From assembly GCA_012861695.1 (NCBI GenBank), contig JAAOOA010000026.1:9146661-9210660 (forward strand): a stretch of DNA of 64,000 nt, in the 5' to 3' direction. Shown one piece after another: positions 51,152-61,363 of the stretch; the first letter of the stretch is position 1; each line of letters opens with the position of its first letter. The translations under genes were made by a program, and so were the position numbers. This DNA comes from Trematomus loennbergii. Taxonomy: Eukaryota; Chordata; Actinopteri; Perciformes; Nototheniidae. A model generated the notes under the pieces. It saw only the letters and a program-made list of their open reading frames with translations. It ran no database searches and was not told the origin of the DNA.

Positions 51152-51629
51152 AGGGCTGTGCAATTAATCGTATCTTAATCGCAATTACGATTTTGGCCTG
51201 CCACAATTACGAAAACAACATAATCGAAAAAAAAAATTATTTTGCTTTGCTAGGTTGTGACAGTGCACTGCAACATATTTGATCTAATAATTTTGGTCTC
51301 ATTTATTTGTATTTATCATATTTATATATGTTTAGTAGCTTGTGGAAGTGCGCTCCAAAATATTTGTTGATCTTGTTTATTGGTATTTATTATTTTGATA
51401 TTATTTATTTAAATGTATCATTTATTTTTGTAATGGTTTTTCAGTTGAATTATACGTTCAGGGTAATCAACAGTTAAAAAGATACTGTTCAAATTATTAT
51501 TTGTATTTGTTTTAAAGTTCAATAAATGGATTTTTTCAAAGTCAATGAATAATCGTATTTAATAATCGTGATATCAATTATTGACCCAAATAATCGTGAT
51601 TATGATTTTTGCCATAATCGCACAGCCCT
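51152..51629. mobile_element. hAT-like MITE with flanking direct repeat
   Basis: Begins AGGGCTGTGCAATTAATCG and ends CATAATCGCACAGCCCT, an inverted pair. Flanked by ATGCTCTTCT at 51142-51151 and again at 51630-51639. Interior is AT-rich, with no ORF. Confidence 0.88.
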
Positions 51630-52119
51630 ATGCTCTTCTATGGTCAAATGCCATCAAATACCTTCACAACAAAACAAAAAGTTTAAAGTCACATAAATCA
51701 AGCTTTAACAATATCATACACAACGTGTGGGGAGTTGCGTCAAGCGTTGTTTCAATTACAGTACTCAAGCACACAATTTAGATGGACTGTTCATTTAATT
51801 ATCCTTTTACTTCTACTCAACTACATTTCAGAGGGAAATATTGTACTTATTAGTCCTATACATTTATTTGACACCTACTAGTTACTAGTTATTTTACAAA
51901 TAAAGATGTTTGCATACAAAACATAATAAGATCTTATACAATATGACATCTAAATTATATCTAAAACAATTGACAACAGATTAATTGGAAACAACTTTGT
52001 TGGTTGTCTGTCATTTAACACACAAAAAAAGCTTGTTTTGCTTTTCTATGCCTGTGTCCAATAGTTGTGAGGTTTAAAACCAAACAATCAATCAATGAAT
52101 ATAGAAAATAATCATGAGC

Positions 52120-52831
52120 TTAACCCTTGTGTTGTGTTTGAAAGCTGTTACCGTTCATGGTGTTTGCGGGTCAATTTTGACCCATGATTTATCTCAGTCC
52201 AAAACACTCCAAAATAATGACTATCATCCAATATTGTTTTAACTACATCATAACTAACTTATAATGCATTCATAACCGTACAATCCTGTTGTAATTTTCT
52301 TTATGGCCCCAAAACATTACACCACATATTGCACACGTGCATGTGTGTGTTCAGGTTCAAGTGTTAGTGTACATATTCTTTGTGAAAGGTCGAGTTTCCG
52401 TGGGGGGGAGGGATGGGCAACCAGGTGCATGTTGTGAAATAACTATTGTTACAGTGGATGAAGGGGGTGGGGCTGGGGTGTCTAAAGTGAAAGATGAATC
52501 TTGATTGGGCCAAATTTTCCCCGAGTCACCCACAACAATTCTGCTGTGTCTTCCCAGACCCGAACACCAAATTATACACTTTTTTTTTTAAGAGACCTTC
52601 AGACTTGGCTAAAATTGTCAACATCTGTTTTGTAGTGTTTATATAGCTGTTGTGGAGGATATCATCTGCAGGTCTCCCTTGAAAAAGAGATCAATGATCT
52701 CAATGGGACCACCTGGTTAAATAAAGGTTGAAATCATGAAGCCTCGTTCCAATAAAAAAACTAAGCGTAGTTATTATATCATTTTAACTTGAAACGGGTC
52801 ACGGGAGACCCGAACACAACATAAGGGTTAA
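52120..52831. mobile_element. piggyBac-like MITE with TTAA target site
   Basis: TTAACCCTTGTGTTGTGTTT at the left and CACAACATAAGGGTTAA at the right are inverted ends sharing TTAA at both borders, the piggyBac target. Internal motifs GGGTCAATTTTGACCC and ACGGGTCACGGGAGACCCG are small palindromes. No transposase. Confidence 0.85.
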
Positions 52832-53077
52832 TCCAAAATGAAAATAATCAACAGTTGCAACCTTAAATAAAATAGCTCAAAATAAAAAAATTACAAAAGT
52901 GATGTTACACATTAATGAATGAGATGATAACAATACAATGATATCAAATTGTAATACTGGAAGTACATTTTAGTTACTATGCCTACGCACTTTTAATTAA
53001 GTAACATGCTCAATGCAGGACTGAGTATATGTACAGTATGCATTAGTTATTTTACTTTAGTAAAATATATGGGTATT

Positions 53078-53820
53078 TTATCCATCACCTCCTTGGTTGA
53101 TCTGATTTGGTTTTCTCTCCCAGAAGGTGACCAGAAAAGGAGGACATTCGAGAACAACAACCGGGGAAACAACCGGGGAAACAACCTGTACGCAGAAAGA
53201 GTTCCCCGTGTTCTCGGTACTGAATTGTGGCGTCACGTCGTATTGGAGGCCACAGTCGTCTGCGATTGTGGTGGGGCTGTTGTGTCTGAGCAGTGTGGTG
53301 GCAGAGGGGACAGTGGCTTTCACTTCCAGCATCTCATGTCCAGCTACAGATACATCCACAGGCAACACCACGTAGGCCTGCACCAAGCTTTCTCCAATGT
53401 TGCACTTGAGCTCCGTAGACCAACAGTATTCCCCGGGGTCTCCTAGGAAGAGAGACTCATTTATGAAGGGCTATACACATCGGATGTGCCACATAAAACA
53501 GTCAGACAGCGATGGCCTGACATAAGAAGACCACCTGCACTACTGATATCTGTCTGCACATTTAGTCAAGGACAGTTGAAATTGTAACTGAGAGATGCCT
53601 TACCTTCTGTGCAATATGAGAGCCGTATGTTATGGTTGTCCTGAAGTTGAATTTTCTTATGGTAGGTCATCTCAGTGCACTCGATCAAACAGTTTGTTAA
53701 GGGTCTCTTGGGCAGCAGTTTCACCAACCCTTCCCTCTCTGAACAATTAGCTGCCACCGCAGCCAGCAGAAGGGGGGACAGTATGCCAAAAAACACCCAC
53801 AAAGTGAAATATGTTGACAT
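53078..53820 (-). CDS. Small secreted protein, unrecognised
   Basis: Two exons: 53604-53820 and 53078-53442 (up to a TAA at 53078-53080), about 193 residues. Start at 53820: MSTYFTLWVFFGILSPLLLA is a convincing signal peptide. The mature part has eight or more cysteines (NCSEREG, NCLIECTEM, SYCTEG, EYCWS, LKCNIG, DDCGLQ, SFCVQ). The splice GAAG/GTAAGG to CTAG/GAGACC keeps frame. The last 35 residues follow a tandem GTTGTTTCCCCG repeat and could be intron read-through if a donor at CAG/GTTGTT is used. I do not recognise the family. An in-frame ATG at 54009 is less likely, since it would put the signal sequence in the middle. Confidence 0.6.
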
Positions 53821-55340
53821 TCTGTCCAGTATCAATAAAACATCCAATTGCTGGCAATGTTGAGCTATTGGTCCAGATCTTCTTGTCCTATTGTGGAATA
53901 GTTGTTGTCCTGGATCAATATATTGCTTGCACAACCTGACAACCATAGGATAAGATTCAACTTCAGCCAGGAAAAAACGTATAAAAATGTTGTGTACAAT
54001 TGCATGCACAGCAGCTATAAACGTTCAAGATTTTCAGAAGTGCGCAACATGCTGCTCTTACGCTGAAATGAGGAGGGTTTCCTGGAGTGCAGTGCCTCCA
54101 GGTTATTTTCCTCCCTCTAGACTAGAAATGTGAAACACCTAAAGGCTGGACTAAGGAACTGCTTTACCAACATAATAATCAAGAGTTATAGTCCATAATA
54201 AATGTTTGCAGGAAAAACAACTCAGAGCAAACAAATGTTGATTTGAATCATCTTTATTCAAAAGTTTGTAAGCAAAAATCAGGAAATTGGTACAAATGAT
54301 TAGCATGCTATAGCAGTTTCATTAGCAAAATACAATATTTTGTATGAGATCTAAATACATAGATTAAGTTATGGTGCTATGTCAATATAATAAGTAATAG
54401 TTGAAAAATAAAATAAAGTACATGGTGAGGTAATTTTGTAAAGTCAGCAGTAGACAAAAGCTTAACAAAATGATCAACTGAGAACTATAGCAAGTTACAG
54501 GCATATGAGGGAAAACAAGAACTCTGCTGTCAAAAATGTATATAAATGGACATTTATTTAAATCAAACAACATTCTTTGGGTTCATTTATGAAAAAAAAA
54601 AAAAAGGGAAAAACTGCTTTGGGTCAAAACTATGATCTAATGGCATATCTCAAAGAAGGTTATGTCAAGAAACAATTGTTATTTTTATACCTAATTATGA
54701 TTCATTCCAAAAGTGAATGTGTTTTGGTGGTTGCAATGGGGCATTGTTGCTTTCTGTAAGTTGAAAGGGCTAAAAGAAAGCACCATACAGAAGATGTCCC
54801 TACTCAGGAAAAATTGATGTGAAATGTGATTATGAATTGTTGTCATATATATGTATATTATTATAATTTTTATATGCCTTTTGAATTAAATTGCCCAAGA
54901 AAGGAGTTGTTCACAGATGGGTGGAAACAACTGGTATGAGTAAGGATTTGGCTCTGTACAGTCTCACATTTTTGTTAGGAACACTCTGTAATAGTTAGCA
55001 GCTTTAAATAGCGCTCTTCACCCATGAGATTTATTTAAAGATTAGCTGGCAGTGTTTCGCCTCCAGCTCTCTGCAGCTCTTGGCGCAAGAGAAATAGTTG
55101 GGCTTATCTACAGAAATGCATTTTTTACGGGTCTGCCCTGCAGTATCATTATCATCATATTAATCATTGGCAGTTAACCTCTAAAATAAAAATTGAATGA
55201 CAATGAATACACACTGAAAGGATCTAAGATAAGTCTATTGAGAGAAGATAGGCCTGCATATAATGTATCACTAACTTTTCTGTATTTTGTGTGAGTGTGT
55301 GCACCAGGTGGTTCACATACACAGAACTATAAAACAAACT
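53821..55340. other. Gene-free DNA between the secreted gene and gsdf
   Basis: AT-rich sequence, probably the promoter of the secreted gene and the 3' flank of gsdf. I see no gene-like ORF and no repeat with clear ends. Confidence 0.45.
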
Positions 55341-58000
55341 TTACTTTGTGCCTGGCTGCTGGAGGTTACTAGGCCCACACCCGCAGCTGCTGGCCAGCTG
55401 CACGGAGGAGATGACGAGGGTGCTGAACTCATCCACATAGAGAACAGGCACCATTTGGAGGGAGGTGGGCTGACAACATGGCACCTGGAGAGGAAAAAGA
55501 GAGGAGGTGTTGGATAACACAGTTTGAACAAAAAAGGACGTTAAGAACGTGTGAATATTTATATTCTTGATAGAAATGCAAAAAGTGTTGCATGCTATGG
55601 TGGATGTGTTACACATAAAGTACAGAAATAAAAAAGAGTAGAAAAATTAAATATAAAATAACAAATTACAAATTAGTTTCCAAACAGTTTCATTTAAAAG
55701 ATGCAGTCTAGATCTTGTATTTTCTTTTGCAAAGTTTATTTATAAGATCGCATAAAGATGGTACAAAACTTTGTTTCCTTAGCACGTACACTGCATTCAT
55801 TTCTGATTGACCAACGTTGGGAGTGTCTCAGCTTGAATTTGGTTAATTTGTATATTTGTGTTGGCAGAGTGAGAGAACAGGTTTATCTATTGGCAGCTGT
55901 TTTCCCTCCTGAGCACACACAGGCAAACTGTTTGGTGTTTGTAGCTCCAATGCAACTGAGGCAAAGAGGTGAAAAAAGACGTGTAGGACTGTAGAAGAGG
56001 AAGCAAGTACAATAAACAAAGCTATACATTTAACAGTAAAATAAGGTAATTGGGGTTGGAGGACATGTATTTCACTGTTCATGTTACCTGAGTATGGCAT
56101 TAGGGATGGTTAGGGATGGTGGACATTGCACAGGGTGCCCTGCGGGGTTGCAGAGTGCACACTGGACGATGGTCAGGCTGGCAGGATGGATCACCCAGTT
56201 ATCCCAGCCCAGATCTGAAACACATAATAATGGACATTTTAGTACATGCATTTATATATTTTTGCATGTCAATTTGCATGCATACATGAACACATGCACA
56301 CATTGGTGCATACCTTTCATGAAGATCTCAGAGGCCATGGAACAGCACTTCAGGTTGTACTGTTTCCACCATCAGGGGACACAGAGTTGCCAGAGGCCAC
56401 TGGAACTGTAAGGACAAAAAACGTTCAATTCAGTTTGAATGTGAAAACCTCTTAAGATTAAATTAAAGCTGTACAAAATGTGGGCTCTACAAAGGTTTCT
56501 TCAAAGTGTTAGGGTGTTACATACCACCATTGTCCTTCACTCTGTGAGCAATGGAGCCGAAGGTGGTCCTCCATTGCTCTCCGATACCGTCCAGCCACCA
56601 GCAGGCAGCTGTGGCTCAGCCTGCAAGTTGAGGCCCTCGAGGAGACTCTGTCTGATGGACTGCAATGACCCCCCCGAGCACCTAAACATCATATAAAAGG
56701 TTACATTTACATTTGCATTAAAAAGGATTACACAGAAAATTGAAGAAATGCTCTACATGACAAAAAATAAGTATTGTGTTAACAATCCAATCAAGACTAA
56801 ACAAGCGTAGTTGTGAGCAGCTGCACATGCCAGACATGTACTCTCTCAATAACCTCAATAGCTCTGGGACTATTTTCTTAGCATACACAAATTCCTCTGT
56901 GGAAGAGATGACACTTCTGAAGCTTAATTGAAACAGCATGTTACAGCTCTGCAAATTCCTAGAAATAGATCAAAATGATGCTAAATCCTACCAGGAATGT
57001 ATTTTTTCCCTGAGAACTACTCAGCACCCACACATCATGGATATGTGATCTGTTAAGCAAGTTTGCAGCACTGAGGTTATTCAAAATATGTATTAACTCT
57101 ACAACCTGACAAGATAAGGGGAGAGATAGCAGGTCCACGTCACAAGGAATTTGATACACAGATTTGATGCAAAATTAAACACATTCTAAAATTTGAGACT
57201 GAAAAAATACTTCAAAATAACACTTTAACACCCCAAGACCTTTTGGAACACTAGTAAGAGGACAACTGTGACTTGGTATCAAAAACCTTCTGCATGAAAT
57301 CTGATTAGCGATTGGATGGGGAGCACTTTTTTTTAAAGAGAAATGCTCAGAAGCCTGATGTCTACATATCAATGAAAGCCATATATTCTATGAATGCCCA
57401 AGTGTTGTAGTTTGTAGTTGTAATGTTTCAAGAGGCTGTATTTCATAAAAAGCAGATTTTATAAAGCAAGGTCAAGCTTAAAAAACTACAGTGAAATGAG
57501 GACTAACATCATAAAGAGTCTCAGATTTATTAAGTCATACCCAATATATGCAATTCAACTTCATTGGGACCCCAGCATGCAGACATATTCAATTACACAA
57601 TTTTAGACTAATATAACACATTCATAATGCATATTTGTGGGTTTCTATAGAACCAACTTTCATTCAGATATCAGTGTATCAAATGAACCCCTCTGAATAG
57701 GGGCCTGCAATCTATAATAAAATGGATACACTACACAGCAAACAAAAGCGTAATATTATTTAGGTACCAAAACATGTGAAAGAAAATTTGCTCCTGAAAT
57801 AAAACATTTACCAATAGCGCTCTTAGAAATCAAACATATAGCACTTTAGAGACAGGGAACAGATAGGTTGGTACTGACCTGTGCTGCGACACAGGAGAGT
57901 TCGCAGGGGCAGCAGCAACTTCCTCGGGTGGCAGCAAGACAAATGCAAACACCATCGAAGAGCCCAGGAGCATCGTCATGACAATAAACGTAAAGGACAT
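55341..58000 (-). CDS. gsdf: Gonadal soma derived factor (TGF-beta-like)
   Basis: Teleost-specific secreted cystine-knot factor of the TGF-beta superfamily made by gonadal somatic cells, important in testis differentiation (family knowledge). Exons: 57879-58000, 56525-56681, 56314-56405, 56088-56214 and 55341-55484. ATG at 58000 starts MSFTFIVMTMLLGSSMVFA, a signal peptide; then CSGGSLQSIRQSLLEGLNLQ; LGWDNWVIHPASLTIVQCAL and CNP; last exon VPCCQPTSLQMVPVLYVDEF and SSVQLASSCGCG, the C-terminal half of the knot. Length after correction is about 214 residues, normal for GSDF. Three exons have a one-base deficit: C run 56595-56596, 56353-56356, and one in 56088-56214 or its borders. Without correction the frame stops in exon 2. 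Neighbours aff1, klhl8 and a PPEF gene agree with the known fish gsdf locus. Confidence 0.9.
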
Positions 58001-61000
58001 GGTGTATGGGCCGGATGGTCAATCTTTGGATCAACTGCTCTCAAATTCGGACTTGCGGTCGACTACGGTTGACTCTGGTTGGAAGAGAAGATAGGAGTGA
58101 CCAGACAGTGATGCTTCACGAGGTATTGTTTGTCAGGGCCTGGGAACATGGGTTTTTATCTTCCTGTACCAAAGCTTGGCCTTGAGATATTTCACATTGT
58201 TGCCTTGTCCCTGTGTGAAAAAGATCAGTTCAGTTATTTCTCCCGGACGTGCAATACTGTGATACTGTGATGTGATTTCTTAGGGAGGATTTGAAATCAA
58301 GAATATGGTTTTGCTACACAAAGTAAAAGATGCAAAAACATCTTCAAATAGTCAGTGAATAAACTTTCACATATTCCCCAGTGAACATATTCTTTTTTAA
58401 ACTTCTTTTCAACAAAAAAAGGTTCATTGGGCCTTCTGATGCCACTCATACAGTAGTGTACTTGTACTTGTTTAAACCATATTATTCCACACTACCAGTA
58501 TCATACATGCTCAACTATCCATCTCTATGAGAGTAAAGAGCAAAACACGAGGCTGAGTTGAGAGGCAAGCAAGGAACGGTAGTTTCAAGTCATTATGGCC
58601 CCTTTAATCAGAGACTAACTCACTGTGGACTAAACTGGGTCACAGAAATATTTGCATAGTGCACCAAAGAACACAGTTTTACTGCTGGAGGGTACGACAA
58701 ATCATAATAGGCAGTGCCACAGGAATTTTTGGTACAGGCTGATACAAGACATGGCAATACTCTTTCAGTTAATGTAAAATAACAGTTCTGAAGTGCAGGT
58801 TAAGTTCATTACTGCTGGTTGGCAGTAGATGCACCACTGCACAAACATGGCTTTCTTATTGCATGCATTTGTCAGCATAGTAGTGTATACCTCTCAAAAA
58901 ACACTAACTTTGCAGAAGGCACTGAAATAAGGAGAGCAGGAAAATTCTTTATATTTCAATTTCAGATCACAGTCGAGGCTTGAAGCAATGTTATTAAAGT
59001 ACAATTTTAAAAATGAGTTCTCTTTAACTAGTAATCGTTTCCTTCGCTGTTGAACCATTTGTAACCCCAAATCACTTTGTTTCTTTGGTTATGTTTATCT
59101 TGGCATAATAACACAAGTATGTCATGTGTTCTTGCACAAGACCTCCTACAGGTCTAAACAACACTGTGAAGATTTGAGCTCTGAAATTATCATCAGGTCT
59201 CAACAATGGTGATAAATTGACACTATTCAAAAATAAAGTCTTAGAGGATAACTCCGGGGATATTTCATATATTTCTATATCTATATCAGCTGTTTATCAA
59301 ATGATATCTGATGGCCCATAAGGCAGCCATCTTTGTGTCTTGTATCAGAGAGTTTTTATAGGTTTTTAGGGTGACTGTTTTACACAAAATCATTTTTCTT
59401 TTTACGTCAATTTAAATAATAAATAATTTGATCCATCTATCTTTCTAACTAGCTATAGATTGTATAGAATATATATATATATATTTTATACAGATAAATA
59501 TATTTATCTCAAATCTTCACATACTTGCTAATATGTGTTTTATCAGGAGGCAGCAGTTTGATCTTTATCTTGGATTATTTTTCACAGTGAAGTTTTTTTT
59601 TTAATGTATTTATGTCATATTTCTGTTAATACAAACCAAAAACAAATGTACTGTATGTTTTTTTTTTCATGGGATTTGTTTACACTAACATAAATGTGTA
59701 AAATTGTCGGCTGTATTCTTATAATAACGCATTGATGCACACCTTAGGTCACTGTGGAATAATGCAGTTTTCGACCACCTTCGACGTATACATGAGCGGA
59801 GTCCTTGAGTATCAGACATCTCCCACCATTTCCTTGTTCTACTACAGCAGGGAGTCACACCGCAGCTGCTACTGCTGGCTGTGATCACAGATAGTCTTTA
59901 TAAATAGGCCAAGGGCTGCGGAGGAAGCACCATGCAGATGTTCACAAGCACACAACACAGAGGACATTCTTGGGATGAATCTCAACAAGACATTATTAAA
60001 AATGTGGCAGGATTTGGTGTAGCGAGATAGAAAGCTACATTACAGGAGATTCATTCTGTGGGAAATATTGCTATTAAGATTTAATTTGTGCCCGACAAGA
60101 CTTGAACATAATGACTGTGGATAGACAGAACACCTACTGCAACAATTCAATTCAATAGACTCATTGTACAGCACCCCATTATTAGTTTATGGAATCTCAT
60201 AATTGGAAGCAGTATTGTTTAATGTCTTGTCCAATAATGTTACATTTACAATCCTTCAACCTTGATTGGTGTGTTCTACTTGTTGCATGACTGCTTCACT
60301 ACATGCATAGTGAGGAAAGTAAAAGAAGGACTGTTTCTGTTTGCCACCTTGTTATTTGATTTGATAATGTTGTGTCTATATTTGTATGAGTTGTATTGAA
60401 TATAAAGGGTGCTTTCTATGACTAGTACTATGATATATTTAATGTTAAAGTCTATCTATCCAGGCTAGCCATGGCCAATTAACCACTAATGAAGATACAT
60501 TGATGTTATTATTCATTAGTCACAGGGAGGACACAGGTCTTGCATCGAGGCCAAGATTTAAAAACAGATACTGCCCTTTATCAGAGCCATCATCCGTACT
60601 CAGCGTACATGACAGCCGAAGTAATGTTTAATCCTAATCCACTTGCATCTTGTTTTGTTAAAGTGATCACAGGGCTTGTGCAGGACACTTGGCTTTGATA
60701 TTTACAAGACTTGAGCCAATGTGTGTGTTGGTGGACGAGAGTGTGAAGCTTCAAGAGGGGAAATCTAACTACAACATTACAGACAGTGGGACCTGTGCTG
60801 CTGGGCCTTGGAAATGAATGGAGTGATAACACATGCTACATATCTGCCTTTTCTCTTCTTTAAACAAATATAATTTGGCTGGCTGGTTTGGGGCATACAA
60901 ATGGAAAGTTTTCTTTAAAGGTTCAGAAGAAGTGAGGGGGATATTGAAAGAAAGGTAACGTGAACAGGTAAGGGTTTTTCGGCCAGTCTGGTGCTTTTTC

Positions 61001-61363
61001 TTTGATTTCTACTGTTGATTGCTCTATTTAAAAAAGTTTGGGAAACATTACTTAAACTTGAAATGCTGAAGTGTGTAGTCCATGCATACATTTGCCATTA
61101 TGTTTTAAAACATCAAGTATTTGTGTCTTTTTCCATTTGTTTACTCCTAACTGTTACACTTGATTGTCCAATTGATTTATTACAAAAAGTCAAAGAGTTA
61201 TGACAAAAATCTGTAGTGAAACAGATGAAACAGGGAAATGTGTTTTGTTGTTTATAAAAATCTATTATTTCATTATTTCGCAGCTTGCAAAACACAAGGT
61301 CAGACATTTCACACTCACACATGAAAGTATATTTTTCTTTGACAGTGAAAACAGCACAGGATC
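58001..61363. other. Head-to-head space between gsdf and ppef2
   Basis: About 3.4 kb holding both promoters. A TATA-like GATAAAAAC (minus strand) lies at about 58152-58160, 155 bp upstream of the gsdf ATG. A strong TATAAATA faces ppef2 at 59899-59906. I see no coding exon or named repeat here. Confidence 0.45.
59899..59906 (+). promoter_or_regulatory. Candidate TATA box facing ppef2
   Basis: TATAAATAGG context on the plus strand, 1.46 kb before the ppef2 ATG, so it would need a non-coding first exon. A TAATCC core, the kind bound by photoreceptor homeobox factors, lies near 60633. Both are suggestive only. Confidence 0.25.

Noticed and set aside
53566..54009. Earlier in-frame ATG for the orphan secreted protein
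   Set aside because: It would place the signal-peptide-like stretch about 65 residues into the protein; the ATG at 53820 is more natural.
55341..58000. Calling gsdf a pseudogene
   Set aside because: Splice sites, signal peptide and cystine-knot residues are intact, and similar one-base defects occur in unrelated essential genes nearby.
59685..59888. 67-residue minus-strand ORF in the gsdf-ppef2 space
   Set aside because: No motif, no splice partner; random composition.
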